A DNA stretch of 13,126 bases from QGNO01 sp964493125 (lineage in GTDB: Bacteria > Chloroflexota > Dehalococcoidia > Lucifugimonadales > QGNO01). Location: the NCBI GenBank assembly GCA_964493125.1, contig CAZBMS010000042.1, positions 1 through 13,126 of the forward strand, read 5' to 3'. Below are positions 1 through 6,973 of this stretch, one piece after another (within the stretch, counting starts at the first letter, position 1; the number at the start of each line of letters is the position of its first letter). The translations under genes and the position numbers were made by a program. A model generated the notes under the pieces. The model ran no database searches and was not told the origin of the DNA. It saw only the letters and a program-made list of their open reading frames with translations.

Positions 1-1
1 G

Positions 2-118
2 GGCACTTCTACCGTATACCTGCCTTCACGTGAAGGCGGTAAGGTAGTCCTGCCTATACCACACGTGGCTAAACCACCGGCAGTACCATACGAAACCTTC
101 TATCGAGATTGGTATTAA
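2..118 (+). CDS. C-terminal fragment of an unrecognised protein (5' end outside window)
   Basis: The frame is open from the window edge for 38 codons and ends at a TAA at 116-118. The visible peptide is proline-rich and aromatic near its end (PHVAKPPAVPYETFYRDWY) and carries no motif I recognise. The other two forward frames close early (TGA at 31-33 and a TAG near 45). The reading stops 36 bases before the end of dnaN, which runs the opposite way, a natural spacing for two convergent genes. A 38-codon open stretch can occur by chance, so this rests on context and on protein-like composition. I cannot assign a function. Confidence 0.4.
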   Translation, partial: GTSTVYLPSREGGKVVLPIPHVAKPPAVPYETFYRDWY

Positions 119-154
119 AAATACGATAAGACTAAAGGAAGGATTAGCGCTAAC

Positions 155-1306
155 TCACCACTGAACGAACATTGGCATAACTACGTGAACATAGTCGTCG
201 TCAGTTGGAGCCCCATCAGGACCTGCAGACCTTACAACGCCAGGGCTTGATGAGGTAGTAGTTTCAAGAGCAACTACATCAGTGCCCAAAACGGACAGCA
301 CATCGGTCAGGTACTTACCGCTAAATGCTATCTTGGCCTCCTCTCCTTGGACGGAGGCTTCTATAGTGCCCGTATTGTCTCCAACTTCATCTGCTCGTGC
401 AGATATCACCATTTTACCAGCCTCACCTTCGGATCCAGGAGTAACGTGAATTCGGACTATCCCACTGCCATCTCTAGCGAAAACAGAAGCAGTCCTTATC
501 GCTCGTGTAAATTCACCTAAACCAACAGTAGTACGTGTTGAGTAATCCTGCGGTATCAGCTGACTATAATTAGGAAATGCACCCTGTATCAACTGAGAAA
601 CCAACTCTACATCCTTCAACTTGAACATCACTTGGTTCTTTTGTGATGTGACTGTGAATTCAACTGGATCCACCTGATCGGAAAGTAATCTCTCTAATTC
701 TCGCAGAGTACGAGCAGGTATTATGCAACTTATAGGTGATGCCACGGCTCTCGAAAGCTTGGTGCCTTTGACTGCCAAACGAAAACCATCGGCCGCAGCA
801 AAAGTAGCTTTTTCCCCGTCTATTTCCATTTTGACTCCGGTTAATACAGGACGGGAATCCTCGGTAGCCGCTGCGAAAGCTATTTTTTCTATTGCTTCTC
901 TAAGCAATCTCGAGCCAATCGACAAACCCACCCCTTCATCCACAGTCGGAACGAGTGGGAATTCCTCACCACTGGTCCCCAACACTCGACCTTCGGATTG
1001 GCTCGAGGTAATTTGGATACCCAATGGCTTAGGTGTCAAAGCTACTTCAACCTGTCCCTCTGGTAAAGAAGCCACAAAATCTGAGAAAAGTCTGGCAGGA
1101 ACAGTAATTGACCCTTCGTCTTCGACTTTTCCGCCAATCCATGTTGTTATAGCGATCTCAAGGTTAGTAGCAGTTAATTTGATACGCCCACCTTCAGTAC
1201 CAATCAATACATTCTGGGTGATTGGTAAAGTGGTCCGTGTCGCGACTGCTCTGCCCACCATACTAAGGGCCTTGTTTAGGTTTTCTTGTAAACAGCTAAA
1301 ACGCAT
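155..1306 (-). CDS. dnaN: DNA polymerase III subunit beta (sliding clamp)
   Basis: This is the ring-shaped processivity clamp that encircles DNA and tethers the replicative polymerase and repair proteins. The 383 residues fit three tandem clamp domains and are slightly longer than the roughly 366 usual in E. coli. Family-typical segments are visible: the N-terminal MRFSCLQENLNKAL, ATEDSRPVLTGV at about 147-158, AADGFRLA at 171-178, FPNYSQLIP at 244-252 in the third domain, and the C-terminal VVMPM. The extra length is mainly a Ser/Gly/Pro/Asp-rich insertion just before the last strand (residues about 350-371), and the protein ends in FVQW beyond the usual MPM end. The ATG is preceded by AAGG seven bases upstream and by a clear promoter. 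No dnaA or recF lies next to it, so this is not a classic origin-proximal dnaA-dnaN arrangement. Confidence 0.97.
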   Translation of the reverse strand: MRFSCLQENLNKALSMVGRAVATRTTLPITQNVLIGTEGGRIKLTATNLEIAITTWIGGKVEDEGSITVPARLFSDFVASLPEGQVEVALTPKPLGIQITSSQSEGRVLGTSGEEFPLVPTVDEGVGLSIGSRLLREAIEKIAFAAATEDSRPVLTGVKMEIDGEKATFAAADGFRLAVKGTKLSRAVASPISCIIPARTLRELERLLSDQVDPVEFTVTSQKNQVMFKLKDVELVSQLIQGAFPNYSQLIPQDYSTRTTVGLGEFTRAIRTASVFARDGSGIVRIHVTPGSEGEAGKMVISARADEVGDNTGTIEASVQGEEAKIAFSGKYLTDVLSVLGTDVVALETTTSSSPGVVRSAGPDGAPTDDDYVHVVMPMFVQW

Positions 1307-1343
1307 CGGCTTACCTTATTCTATACAAAATAAATCTGTCCCC

Positions 1344-1372
1344 ATTCTAAAGTCAGCATGACCCTCCGTCAA
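1344..1372 (-). promoter_or_regulatory. sigma70-type promoter of dnaN
   Basis: Read on the minus strand, TTGACG (1367-1372) is followed after exactly 17 bases by TAGAAT (1344-1349). This predicts a start near 1337 and a leader of about 31 bases that contains the AAGG ribosome site of dnaN. Both boxes are near consensus and the spacing is optimal. No other likely element lies in the 180-base gap between dnaN and the cupredoxin gene. Confidence 0.7.
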
Positions 1373-1486
1373 CGAAAGAACAGTAAAAATGCGAGCGATT
1401 TTAATCACATCTCTCAGCCTAATCACAACCGCAAAAACTCTTTACTGACTTTACCGAAAGATAAAGTTGAAGATTGGATACTTAAC

Positions 1487-1930
1487 TTAGCTAACCTTAA
1501 CTGTCCCGACCATTCCCATCGTCATGTGAGGTACACATATAAGCTCGAATTCCCCGATCTTATCAACGGTCAGGTTGTAAGTAACCTTCTCCCCACCATT
1601 TATAAAAACATCTATGCCGAGATCCGCAACGGTAAAGGTGTGGAATTCTGCAGGTACGCTAAAATCGAGCGTGTAAGCCTTTCCAGCTTTAAGTTCGAGA
1701 TTTGCAGGCTCGAATACATACGGGTTTTCACCGTGGATAACTGTTATCACCTCTCCCGTCGCGCCAGTGCTCGTAGCACTCTCAGTGGCGCTAGCGGTAG
1801 TAGGAGTCGCGGCCGGTGCCGCTGCCGCTTTTGTAGGCGTAGGAGCAGCCTCGGACCCGCCCCCACAGCCAACAATAATTAATATCCCTAACAAACCCAC
1901 TAACAAACCAAGCAACTTAGAATTAACCAC
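1487..1930 (-). CDS. cupredoxin-domain lipoprotein (type 1 copper protein)
   Basis: This is a small periplasmic or surface-anchored blue-copper protein, expected to carry electrons or bind copper. The GTG start gives a short N-region, a hydrophobic stretch and a lipobox (IIVGC), then a roughly 35-residue Ala/Pro/Thr/Ser-rich linker and a single cupredoxin domain. Type 1 copper ligands are all visible: His in EFHTF, then C-x2-H-x4-M in CVPHMTMGM, the plastocyanin-like spacing. I chose GTG at 1928-1930 because GGAGG lies four bases upstream. A TTG start at 1958-1960 (157 residues) is possible, but it has no ribosome site and would begin only about six bases after the predicted transcription start. 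The 147-residue form has a normal lipoprotein signal. The redox partner is not evident from the neighbours. Confidence 0.88.
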   Translation of the reverse strand: MVNSKLLGLLVGLLGILIIVGCGGGSEAAPTPTKAAAAPAATPTTASATESATSTGATGEVITVIHGENPYVFEPANLELKAGKAYTLDFSVPAEFHTFTVADLGIDVFINGGEKVTYNLTVDKIGEFELICVPHMTMGMVGTVKVS

Positions 1931-1972
1931 GTTTCCTCCAATTTCCGAAAAATTTTTCAACCAAACTCATGA

Positions 1973-2002
1973 ATTATGTCCAAGTATTCGTAGCTGTGTC
2001 AA
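1973..2002 (-). promoter_or_regulatory. sigma70-type promoter of the cupredoxin gene
   Basis: On the minus strand a consensus TTGACA (1997-2002) is followed after 18 bases by CATAAT (1973-1978), predicting a start near 1966 and a leader of about 36 bases up to the GTG at 1930, with GGAGG inside it. It lies in the short gap downstream of the helix-turn-helix gene, so the cupredoxin gene probably has its own transcription as well as any read-through. Confidence 0.65.
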
Positions 2003-2007
2003 GCTCA

Positions 2008-2238
2008 TTAACTCTGCCTTTTAATCTCCAGTGTCTCCCCAGGCGCCAAAGCCACCCTGCGCACGTCTATGCCCAATTTTAAAAGCCAGTATCCGAGAGT
2101 AGCCTTACTTATCCCAAGCTCCCTTGCAGTTCCCGTAAGTCCGATATCATTAATCATGTCCGGCAACATACGCTCCAAAGGCTGATTATTATGAGCTGAT
2201 TCAACCTCAAGCATCATTTGCGATTTTTTTGTTCTCAT
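2008..2238 (-). CDS. small helix-turn-helix protein of unknown function
   Basis: This is a 76-residue basic protein whose second half reads like a helix-turn-helix: an isoleucine-rich helix, then GLTGTARELGISKATLGYWL, where TARELGIS and KATLGYWLLKLG would form the two helices and turn. A short strand-rich tail (VALAPGETLEI) follows. It is likely a DNA-binding regulator, but no target or ligand domain is present. The start is uncertain. ATG at 2236-2238 has a weak GGGTGGG upstream; an in-frame TTG at 2290-2292 would add 18 residues but has no ribosome site; ATGs seven and eight codons downstream are also possible. It is divergent from dedA across a gap with a large inverted repeat, which may be its operator. 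Confidence 0.65.
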   Translation of the reverse strand: MRTKKSQMMLEVESAHNNQPLERMLPDMINDIGLTGTARELGISKATLGYWLLKLGIDVRRVALAPGETLEIKRQS

Positions 2239-2307
2239 TTTTATGCCCACCCGTACAAGAATCGCCTTTGCCCGGCCAATATTACCACCCAAGCACGCTT
2301 AAATGCA

Positions 2308-2346
2308 ACTAGTATTGTACAAGTATAAAACTTTTACAATACTAGT
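2308..2346. repeat. large inverted repeat in the divergent gap (possible operator)
   Basis: ACTAGTATTGTACAAG (2308-2323) and CTTTTACAATACTAGT (2331-2346) are 16-base arms that pair at 15 positions, with the 7-base centre TATAAAA. The outer 12 bases are perfectly complementary. Each arm contains a TACAAT on one strand, a -10-like box, with TATTGT 16 bases upstream, so the element could hold symmetric divergent promoter signals. It lies between the small helix-turn-helix gene and dedA. No run of T follows, so it is unlikely to be a terminator. Confidence 0.75.
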
Positions 2347-2366
2347 ATCACCAATAATAAGTTTGT

Positions 2367-2396
2367 TTGACTGCGGGTTTTAGCTACTGGTAAATT
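2367..2396 (+). promoter_or_regulatory. likely promoter of dedA
   Basis: TTGACT (2367-2372) is followed after 18 bases by TAAATT (2391-2396). The predicted start near 2403 is only about six bases before the dedA ATG at 2409, and no ribosome-binding sequence precedes that ATG. The transcript would be almost leaderless. Confidence 0.45.
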
Positions 2397-2408
2397 ATCT
2401 GGCTACTT

Positions 2409-3047
2409 ATGGAGATTATAGAGCAAGAAGTACTTAGGTGGGCCTCAGAGGCCTATGCCACAATGGGTTGGTCTGGGGTTTCTATCTTGATGGCTATAGA
2501 GAGCGTCTTTTTCCCTATCCCAAGTGAAATTGTCATGCCCCTGGCCGGATGGATGCTTATTGCCGACCAGGGCAAAAGTATGTGGTTCATACTAGTCGCT
2601 GGTTTTTTTGGCGCCTTAGGAAGTCTGATTGGGGCTTTAGTGATCTACTTTGCAGGTTTCTTCGGAGGTAGGGGAATTATTGAAAGATACGGCCACTATT
2701 TCTTTATGTCTCAAAATGATCTACGGATAGCCGACAGATGGTTCCAAAAATACGGTACTTGGGCAGTTTTTATATCTAGATTAATACCAGTAGCACGTAG
2801 CTTAATTAGCCTCCCGGCCGGTGTCACAAGAATGCATTTGATACCTTTTATAGCTTTAACATTCGCTGGCTCATTTATTTGGTCTGCTGGATTGGCTCTT
2901 GGAGGATATCTATTAGGTTCTAACTGGGAATATATGCGTGGAATTATGCGGCCGTTCGACTTACCCATTATAGTCGCTATTTCCTGCCTCATGCTCGGTT
3001 ATCTGTTGTATAAGTTGAACTCCAAGCGAAAAAAGAAGCTCCTCTAA
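2409..3047 (+). CDS. DedA family (VTT domain) inner-membrane protein
   Basis: This is a polytopic membrane protein of the DedA/SNARE-associated family, some of whose members act as undecaprenyl-phosphate or phospholipid flippases. At 212 residues it has the usual family length. Characteristic segments are visible: ESVFFPIPSE at 31-40, with the re-entrant acidic/proline motif, and FISRLIPVARSLISLPAG at 121-138, with the conserved arginines and AG. Hydrophobic segments surround both, and the C-terminus is a lysine/arginine-rich cytoplasmic tail (KLNSKRKKKLL). It stands alone on the plus strand, divergent from the helix-turn-helix gene and followed by tRNA-Arg. Which lipid it moves cannot be told from sequence. 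Confidence 0.92.
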   Translation: MEIIEQEVLRWASEAYATMGWSGVSILMAIESVFFPIPSEIVMPLAGWMLIADQGKSMWFILVAGFFGALGSLIGALVIYFAGFFGGRGIIERYGHYFFMSQNDLRIADRWFQKYGTWAVFISRLIPVARSLISLPAGVTRMHLIPFIALTFAGSFIWSAGLALGGYLLGSNWEYMRGIMRPFDLPIIVAISCLMLGYLLYKLNSKRKKKLL

Positions 3048-3100
3048 AATTGTCAAATTTATTCAACAGACCACTGATAGTTACATTTAATAATATTTCC

Positions 3101-3129
3101 TTGACCCTATATTGCCTAATCATTAGACT
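3101..3129 (+). promoter_or_regulatory. promoter of tRNA-Arg
   Basis: TTGACC (3101-3106) and TAGACT (3124-3129) are separated by exactly 17 bases, predicting a start near 3136, four bases before the mature tRNA 5' end. This gives a near-consensus sigma70-type promoter in the expected position. Confidence 0.7.
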
Positions 3130-3139
3130 AAACTGACCC

Positions 3140-3212
3140 GCCCCAGTAGCTCAGGGGATAGAGCGACTGCCTTCTAAGCAGTGGGTCGCAGGTTCGAATC
3201 CTGCCTGGGGCG
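3140..3212 (+). tRNA. tRNA-Arg (anticodon UCU)
   Basis: A full 73-base cloverleaf can be folded by eye. The acceptor stem is GCCCCAG (3140-3146) with CTGGGGC (3205-3211) and discriminator G3212. The D-stem is GCTC/GAGC. The anticodon stem ACTGC/GCAGT encloses the loop CTTCTAA, with anticodon TCT at 3173-3175. The variable loop is five bases. The T-arm is GCAGG-TTCGAAT-CCTGC. All stems are perfectly paired. The 3' CCA is not encoded, since CTC follows, so it must be added enzymatically. It reads AGA codons (and AGG by wobble). Confidence 0.98.
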
Positions 3213-3221
3213 CTCTATTAA
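3193..3221 (+). promoter_or_regulatory. possible promoter overlapping the 3' end of tRNA-Arg
   Basis: TTCGAA in the tRNA T-loop (3193-3198) and TATTAA (3216-3221) are 17 bases apart, predicting a start near 3228, which would give the ABC operon a leader of about 30 bases containing AGAGAGGAA. The -35 box is far from consensus and is constrained by tRNA function, so this may be coincidence. The alternative is read-through from the tRNA promoter. Confidence 0.25.
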
Positions 3222-3259
3222 TCAAGAGCTTTCATCAAGTCTTCAGAGAGGAACTTCGG

Positions 3260-4990
3260 ATTTCAGAAAAACTAAAAGCGGCAAGATCATTAATTGCCAT
3301 ATTGATTATCTCCCTTGTCTCAGTGGTGTGTGGATCCGTTGAAGATAAGGAAATAACTCAGTCTATAGAAGTCGCCTACCCTACCCCATATTCAAATGTA
3401 GATTCTCTAAAAGTAGATCCAAACAGAGGCGGGGTGATGCGCTTGGCGAACAGAAGTGATCCTCCAGCGTCATTCGACACCTTGAGAACAAGCAGCATTG
3501 CGCTACATCACGTTGGGGGCGGTCTTTTCGGATCTGGAAATCTGGTCACCCGATGCAGAGAAAATATGTACTTGGTATGTCCCTACATAGCTAGAACGTG
3601 GACAACTAACAGCGATTTCACGGAATGGATATTCACTATAAGGGACGATATCCAGTGGCACGACGGACAAACTCTCTTGGCTGAAGACGTTAAATTCTGG
3701 TTAACTCTAGCAAAGTTCGGATTCACAACAGAAGATAAGTCCAGAGCTCCCGCTTATTTCAGAGCAGATTTAGGAGATATCGAGTCGATTGAAACAATCG
3801 AAGGTAATCGACTAAAAATACTCTTGAAGAAACGATTCCCTCATTATCTGGATTCCCTGATGAATCCAAGATTCAAAATCGCTCATCCAAAACACTTGAT
3901 GAAGGAACGAATGGAAGCAGGAGAGGTAAGCCTGGCACCGCTAGAAGTGGGCTTGATAGGCTCTGGGCCATTTTTATTGGACAAATACAACAAAGGCGGC
4001 ACTACTAGCATCAGGAAATTTGACAACTACTGGGAAAGGGACAGGGAAGCAAACAGCCTGCCATATCTCGATGGGATAGATTTCATAACAGTCCCAGATC
4101 CTTCTGCAATGGATGCCGCGTTAAGGACTGGTCGTATCGACGGCGGGGCTAGAGGTGAAGGTCACTACTTATCGTTAGAGAGGAAGCAGGTATATGACAT
4201 GGACCTAAAAGGAAACGTCTTTTACGCAGAGATGCAAGGTGGGCTCTTTAGAATGGCTTTCAATATGTTGAAATCAGGTCCTTGGCAAGACGTACGTGTC
4301 AGAAGAGCAATATCATTGTACATCAACAGAGAGGCGGCAATACCATCTGCATTAGGTGGCTTTGGATATATATCTCCTACCTTCGGCCCAAGCAATCCGT
4401 TCACTAGTTCTGATTTCGCCACTTGGTCAAAATTCAACCCATCTAAGCTACAGGATAATCGAGCAGAAGCTAACAAGTTGATTAAAGAATCCGGATACGA
4501 AGATGGATTTTCGATGGGTTATTTATGTAGGTCTCGGGTAGTATCGAGATGTGAATTTCTTCATTCCCAACTTTCTGGCCTAAATATAGACCTGAACATT
4601 CAAATAGTCGATGAGGGAGAATGGAATCGTGGCCGAGTATCTCTAGATTACGATAGTCAGCCTGGAGCACACTTCACCCCACCACTCCCAGAAGCTACTG
4701 AATCGGTATTTGGAGTTTATAGTAACAACCCAGACTCCTACTCTAAGCATGAGGACCAAAAAATCTCAAATCTTTACCAATCTCTCAAATCCGCATCCAC
4801 GCAAGCACAGCGAGTTTCCATTTGGAAAAAAATCGAGTCATACATTGTAGATGAACAGGCTTACGTAGTACCAATTGCAGGGACCATTCAGGTGGTCCCA
4901 TATCTGGAGCACGTAAAAGGATTGGTTATCCCCCCTGAGGATGGACACACTCATACTGATTTCGCCACTGTGTGGCTAAGCCGCTCCTAG
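3260..4990 (+). CDS. ABC transporter solute-binding lipoprotein, family 5 (peptide/nickel type)
   Basis: This is the extracytoplasmic substrate receptor of a DppABC-like importer. The frame matches SBP family 5: the signature WIFTIRDDIQWHDG followed by AEDVKF (about residues 123-145), then GSGPFLLDKY and the FDNYW element, with DVRVRRAISLYINRE later. Length, 576 residues, is normal. The start is unusual. The only conventional start is TTG at 3302, which leaves just nine residues before the lipobox cysteine and has no ribosome site. Upstream the frame is open and encodes a proper lipoprotein signal (SEKLKAAR, hydrophobic core, SVVCG). An ATT at 3260-3262 sits eight bases after GAGAGG, so I place the start there, giving Cys24 as the lipid anchor. 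Two further close cysteine pairs occur in the mature protein. The substrate is unknown. Confidence 0.85.
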   Translation: MSEKLKAARSLIAILIISLVSVVCGSVEDKEITQSIEVAYPTPYSNVDSLKVDPNRGGVMRLANRSDPPASFDTLRTSSIALHHVGGGLFGSGNLVTRCRENMYLVCPYIARTWTTNSDFTEWIFTIRDDIQWHDGQTLLAEDVKFWLTLAKFGFTTEDKSRAPAYFRADLGDIESIETIEGNRLKILLKKRFPHYLDSLMNPRFKIAHPKHLMKERMEAGEVSLAPLEVGLIGSGPFLLDKYNKGGTTSIRKFDNYWERDREANSLPYLDGIDFITVPDPSAMDAALRTGRIDGGARGEGHYLSLERKQVYDMDLKGNVFYAEMQGGLFRMAFNMLKSGPWQDVRVRRAISLYINREAAIPSALGGFGYISPTFGPSNPFTSSDFATWSKFNPSKLQDNRAEANKLIKESGYEDGFSMGYLCRSRVVSRCEFLHSQLSGLNIDLNIQIVDEGEWNRGRVSLDYDSQPGAHFTPPLPEATESVFGVYSNNPDSYSKHEDQKISNLYQSLKSASTQAQRVSIWKKIESYIVDEQAYVVPIAGTIQVVPYLEHVKGLVIPPEDGHTHTDFATVWLSRS

Positions 4991-5052
4991 GTCTTTCAAT
5001 TTATGTAGCCTCTAATGCAAAATGATTGTTAGCAATAATTAACGGGGTTACT

Positions 5053-6015
5053 GTGCAAAAATACCTACTTATACGATTAATGCTTTTTTTACCGACTCTT
5101 TTAATTGCATCGGTAATCATTTTCTTCATTATGCGTATCCTTCCTGGTGATGTAGTTCAAGTAGTACTTGGAGGCACCGGTCAATCGACTTACGATTCAG
5201 AGCAGCTAGAAACTTTGCGCGAAGAGCTAGGTCTAAAAGAGCCTCTTGTTGCGCAATATAGTACCTGGATTTGGGAAATGGTTAACGGCAGTTTTGGGGG
5301 CCGGTCTTTGGAAGACAGAGAGGAAATTAGTGATCTTCTAGCCAGACAGCTCCCAGTCACCCTATTGTTAACAACATATGCACTATTATTCTCCTTCTTG
5401 ATATCAATACCTATGGGTGTTTTAGCTGCATCCTGGCACAATAGGTGGCCTGATTACGTCATACGTTTCATAACCATATCCGGACAAGCGATTCCTAATC
5501 TGTGCGCAGCCTTGTTGGTTGTACTGATTCTCCTCGTGGTTTTTGATTGGTCACCTCCAATCGAATACACCAATCCTTGGACCGACCCCTGGAACCATTT
5601 TCAGATTATGATTTGGCCATCCGTAGTATTAGGCTGGGGGTACAGTTCCCATCTCACAAGGGTAGCCCGGTCGAGCATGCTCGAAGTACTCACTCAAGAC
5701 TACATCAGGACTGCTAAAGGAAAAGGACTAGGACCAAACTCAATTATTATTAGGCACAGCCTCCGTAATGCACTAATACCAGTTTTCAGCGTCGCAGGAT
5801 TGCAAATTGGAGCCATAATTAGTGGCACAGTTATACTGGAGTCAATTTTCCTACTGCCCGGTATCGGACGAGGCATAGTGCATGCAGTTACAGTACGTGA
5901 TTACTCAGTAATTCAAAGTCTGGCGTTCGTATCTGTCTTCCTAATACTTTCAGTAAATCTGTTGATAGACCTAGGTTACTCCATTCTCAATCCACAAATA
6001 AGTTATGAATCATAA
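5053..6015 (+). CDS. ABC transporter permease, DppB type
   Basis: This is one of the two membrane subunits of the peptide-type importer. From the GTG at 5053 the protein has 320 residues and starts in the way typical of the family (QKYLLIRLML, then a first membrane helix and RILPGD). The acidic periplasmic segment with LREELGL and the EAA loop that docks the ATPase (DYIRTAKGKGLG at 216-227, followed by RHSLRNALIP) are clear, as is the later ESIFLLPGIG. I chose GTG over the TTG at 5026 because the latter adds nine atypical residues; GGGG lies five bases before the GTG. It follows the solute-binding gene by 62 bases with no hairpin between, so they are probably co-transcribed. Confidence 0.93.
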   Translation: MQKYLLIRLMLFLPTLLIASVIIFFIMRILPGDVVQVVLGGTGQSTYDSEQLETLREELGLKEPLVAQYSTWIWEMVNGSFGGRSLEDREEISDLLARQLPVTLLLTTYALLFSFLISIPMGVLAASWHNRWPDYVIRFITISGQAIPNLCAALLVVLILLVVFDWSPPIEYTNPWTDPWNHFQIMIWPSVVLGWGYSSHLTRVARSSMLEVLTQDYIRTAKGKGLGPNSIIIRHSLRNALIPVFSVAGLQIGAIISGTVILESIFLLPGIGRGIVHAVTVRDYSVIQSLAFVSVFLILSVNLLIDLGYSILNPQISYES

Positions 6016-6059
6016 AGTTATGAAATCAAGTGCAATAAAGTACAAAGCAATGGATTACC

Positions 6060-6923
6060 TTGTTAATTAAACAATCTCTCAGGTTTGTAAAAGCTAAACC
6101 TGCGGGAGCAGCCGGATTATTAACTTTGGCCATCATAACAATCATGGCTATTTTCGCGGATCACTTCTCAACTCACAATCCACTGACCCAAAATATACCC
6201 CAAAGACTCACTAGCCCGAATGGAGAATTCCTCTTCGGAACAGACAGGTTTGGCAGAGATGTGTTTAGCAGGGTAATTTACGGAGCTCGCATGTCACTTA
6301 CAGTAGGAATATCTTCGGTAGCATTAAGTACGTTAGCAGGTATATTAATAGGGGTACCTTCAGGATACTTTGGCGGCAAATTCGACCTCATAGTCCAGAG
6401 ATTCGTAGACACATTAATGGCTTTCCCGACTCTCATTTTAGCTTTAATTATAGTGGCTGCGCTTGGAACATCTGCGAACAATGTGATTCTGGCTTTATTC
6501 ATCGCACTTACTCCCAGAATGACACGTATAGCACGGGGCGAAGCGTTAGCAATACGACACGAACCATACGTGTTAGCTTCACAATCTGTAGGTTCGGTTC
6601 CTTATAGAGTAATGTTCAAGCACATTTTGCCCAACAGCATGGCACCAATAATAGTTATGGCCACTGGGTATCTAGCCGAGGCAATCGTCGCAGAGGCTTC
6701 ATTAAGTTTTCTAGGACTTGGAGTCCCACCTCCGGATCCTTCTTGGGGGAGAATGCTCCAGGAAGGAGCGACAGAATACCTTCAAACTGCCCCATGGCTA
6801 ACGTTATTCCCCGGAATAGCTCTAAGTTTGATCATATTTGGCGTTACCATATTCGGCGACTCACTGCGTGACGTACTTGATCCAAGACTATCTAGCCTGA
6901 TTAGCAAACACCATAAAAGTTAA
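6060..6923 (+). CDS. ABC transporter permease, DppC type
   Basis: This is the second membrane subunit of the importer, 287 residues, close to the family norm. Hallmarks in order: an N-terminal helix, LFGTDRFGRDVFSRV (about 58-72) typical of DppC/OppC, FVDTLMAFPTLI, the EAA loop (RHEPYVLASQSVGS, then HILPN) and the C-terminal GDSLRDVLDPRL. Only a TTG start is available in the frame (the next stop upstream is TAA at 6036-6038), with a weak GGA five bases before it. It lies 44 bases after the DppB-type gene. No ATP-binding subunit follows: the next gene is on the other strand, 50 bases away, so the transporter must use ATPases encoded elsewhere. Confidence 0.93.
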   Translation: MLIKQSLRFVKAKPAGAAGLLTLAIITIMAIFADHFSTHNPLTQNIPQRLTSPNGEFLFGTDRFGRDVFSRVIYGARMSLTVGISSVALSTLAGILIGVPSGYFGGKFDLIVQRFVDTLMAFPTLILALIIVAALGTSANNVILALFIALTPRMTRIARGEALAIRHEPYVLASQSVGSVPYRVMFKHILPNSMAPIIVMATGYLAEAIVAEASLSFLGLGVPPPDPSWGRMLQEGATEYLQTAPWLTLFPGIALSLIIFGVTIFGDSLRDVLDPRLSSLISKHHKS

Positions 6924-6973
6924 TCACTAATCTGCATTACAGCTATCAACGTATAAATGATATTTCTTTTCGA

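Noticed and set aside
22..37. Perfect 16-base palindrome GCCTTCACGTGAAGGC
   Set aside because: It lies inside the open frame at the left edge and is not followed by a T-run. A regulatory role is possible but nothing else supports it.
144..153. Palindrome TTAGCGCTAA between the left-edge gene and dnaN as a shared terminator
   Set aside because: Too short, with no usable loop and no T-run on either strand.
155..1306. A replication origin next to dnaN
   Set aside because: No dnaA or recF neighbour and no cluster of DnaA-box-like sequences (TTATCCACA type) could be seen.
723..1361. Plus-strand open frame of 212 codons opposite dnaN
   Set aside because: It is fully antisense to dnaN and overlaps its promoter; the composition is that of a reversed clamp sequence and no motif is present.
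1448..1467. ACTTTA / TAAAGT hairpin downstream of the cupredoxin gene
   Set aside because: Six AT-rich pairs with an 8-base loop and no T-run; too weak to call a terminator.
1358..1882. Plus-strand open frame of about 174 codons opposite the cupredoxin gene
   Set aside because: It is antisense to a well-supported lipoprotein with all copper ligands; its second half is an arginine/serine-rich mirror of the Ala/Pro/Thr linker, typical of a shadow frame.
3212..3229. GCTCT / AGAGC hairpin just after tRNA-Arg as a terminator
   Set aside because: Only five base pairs, overlapping the discriminator base and followed by just three T; not convincing.
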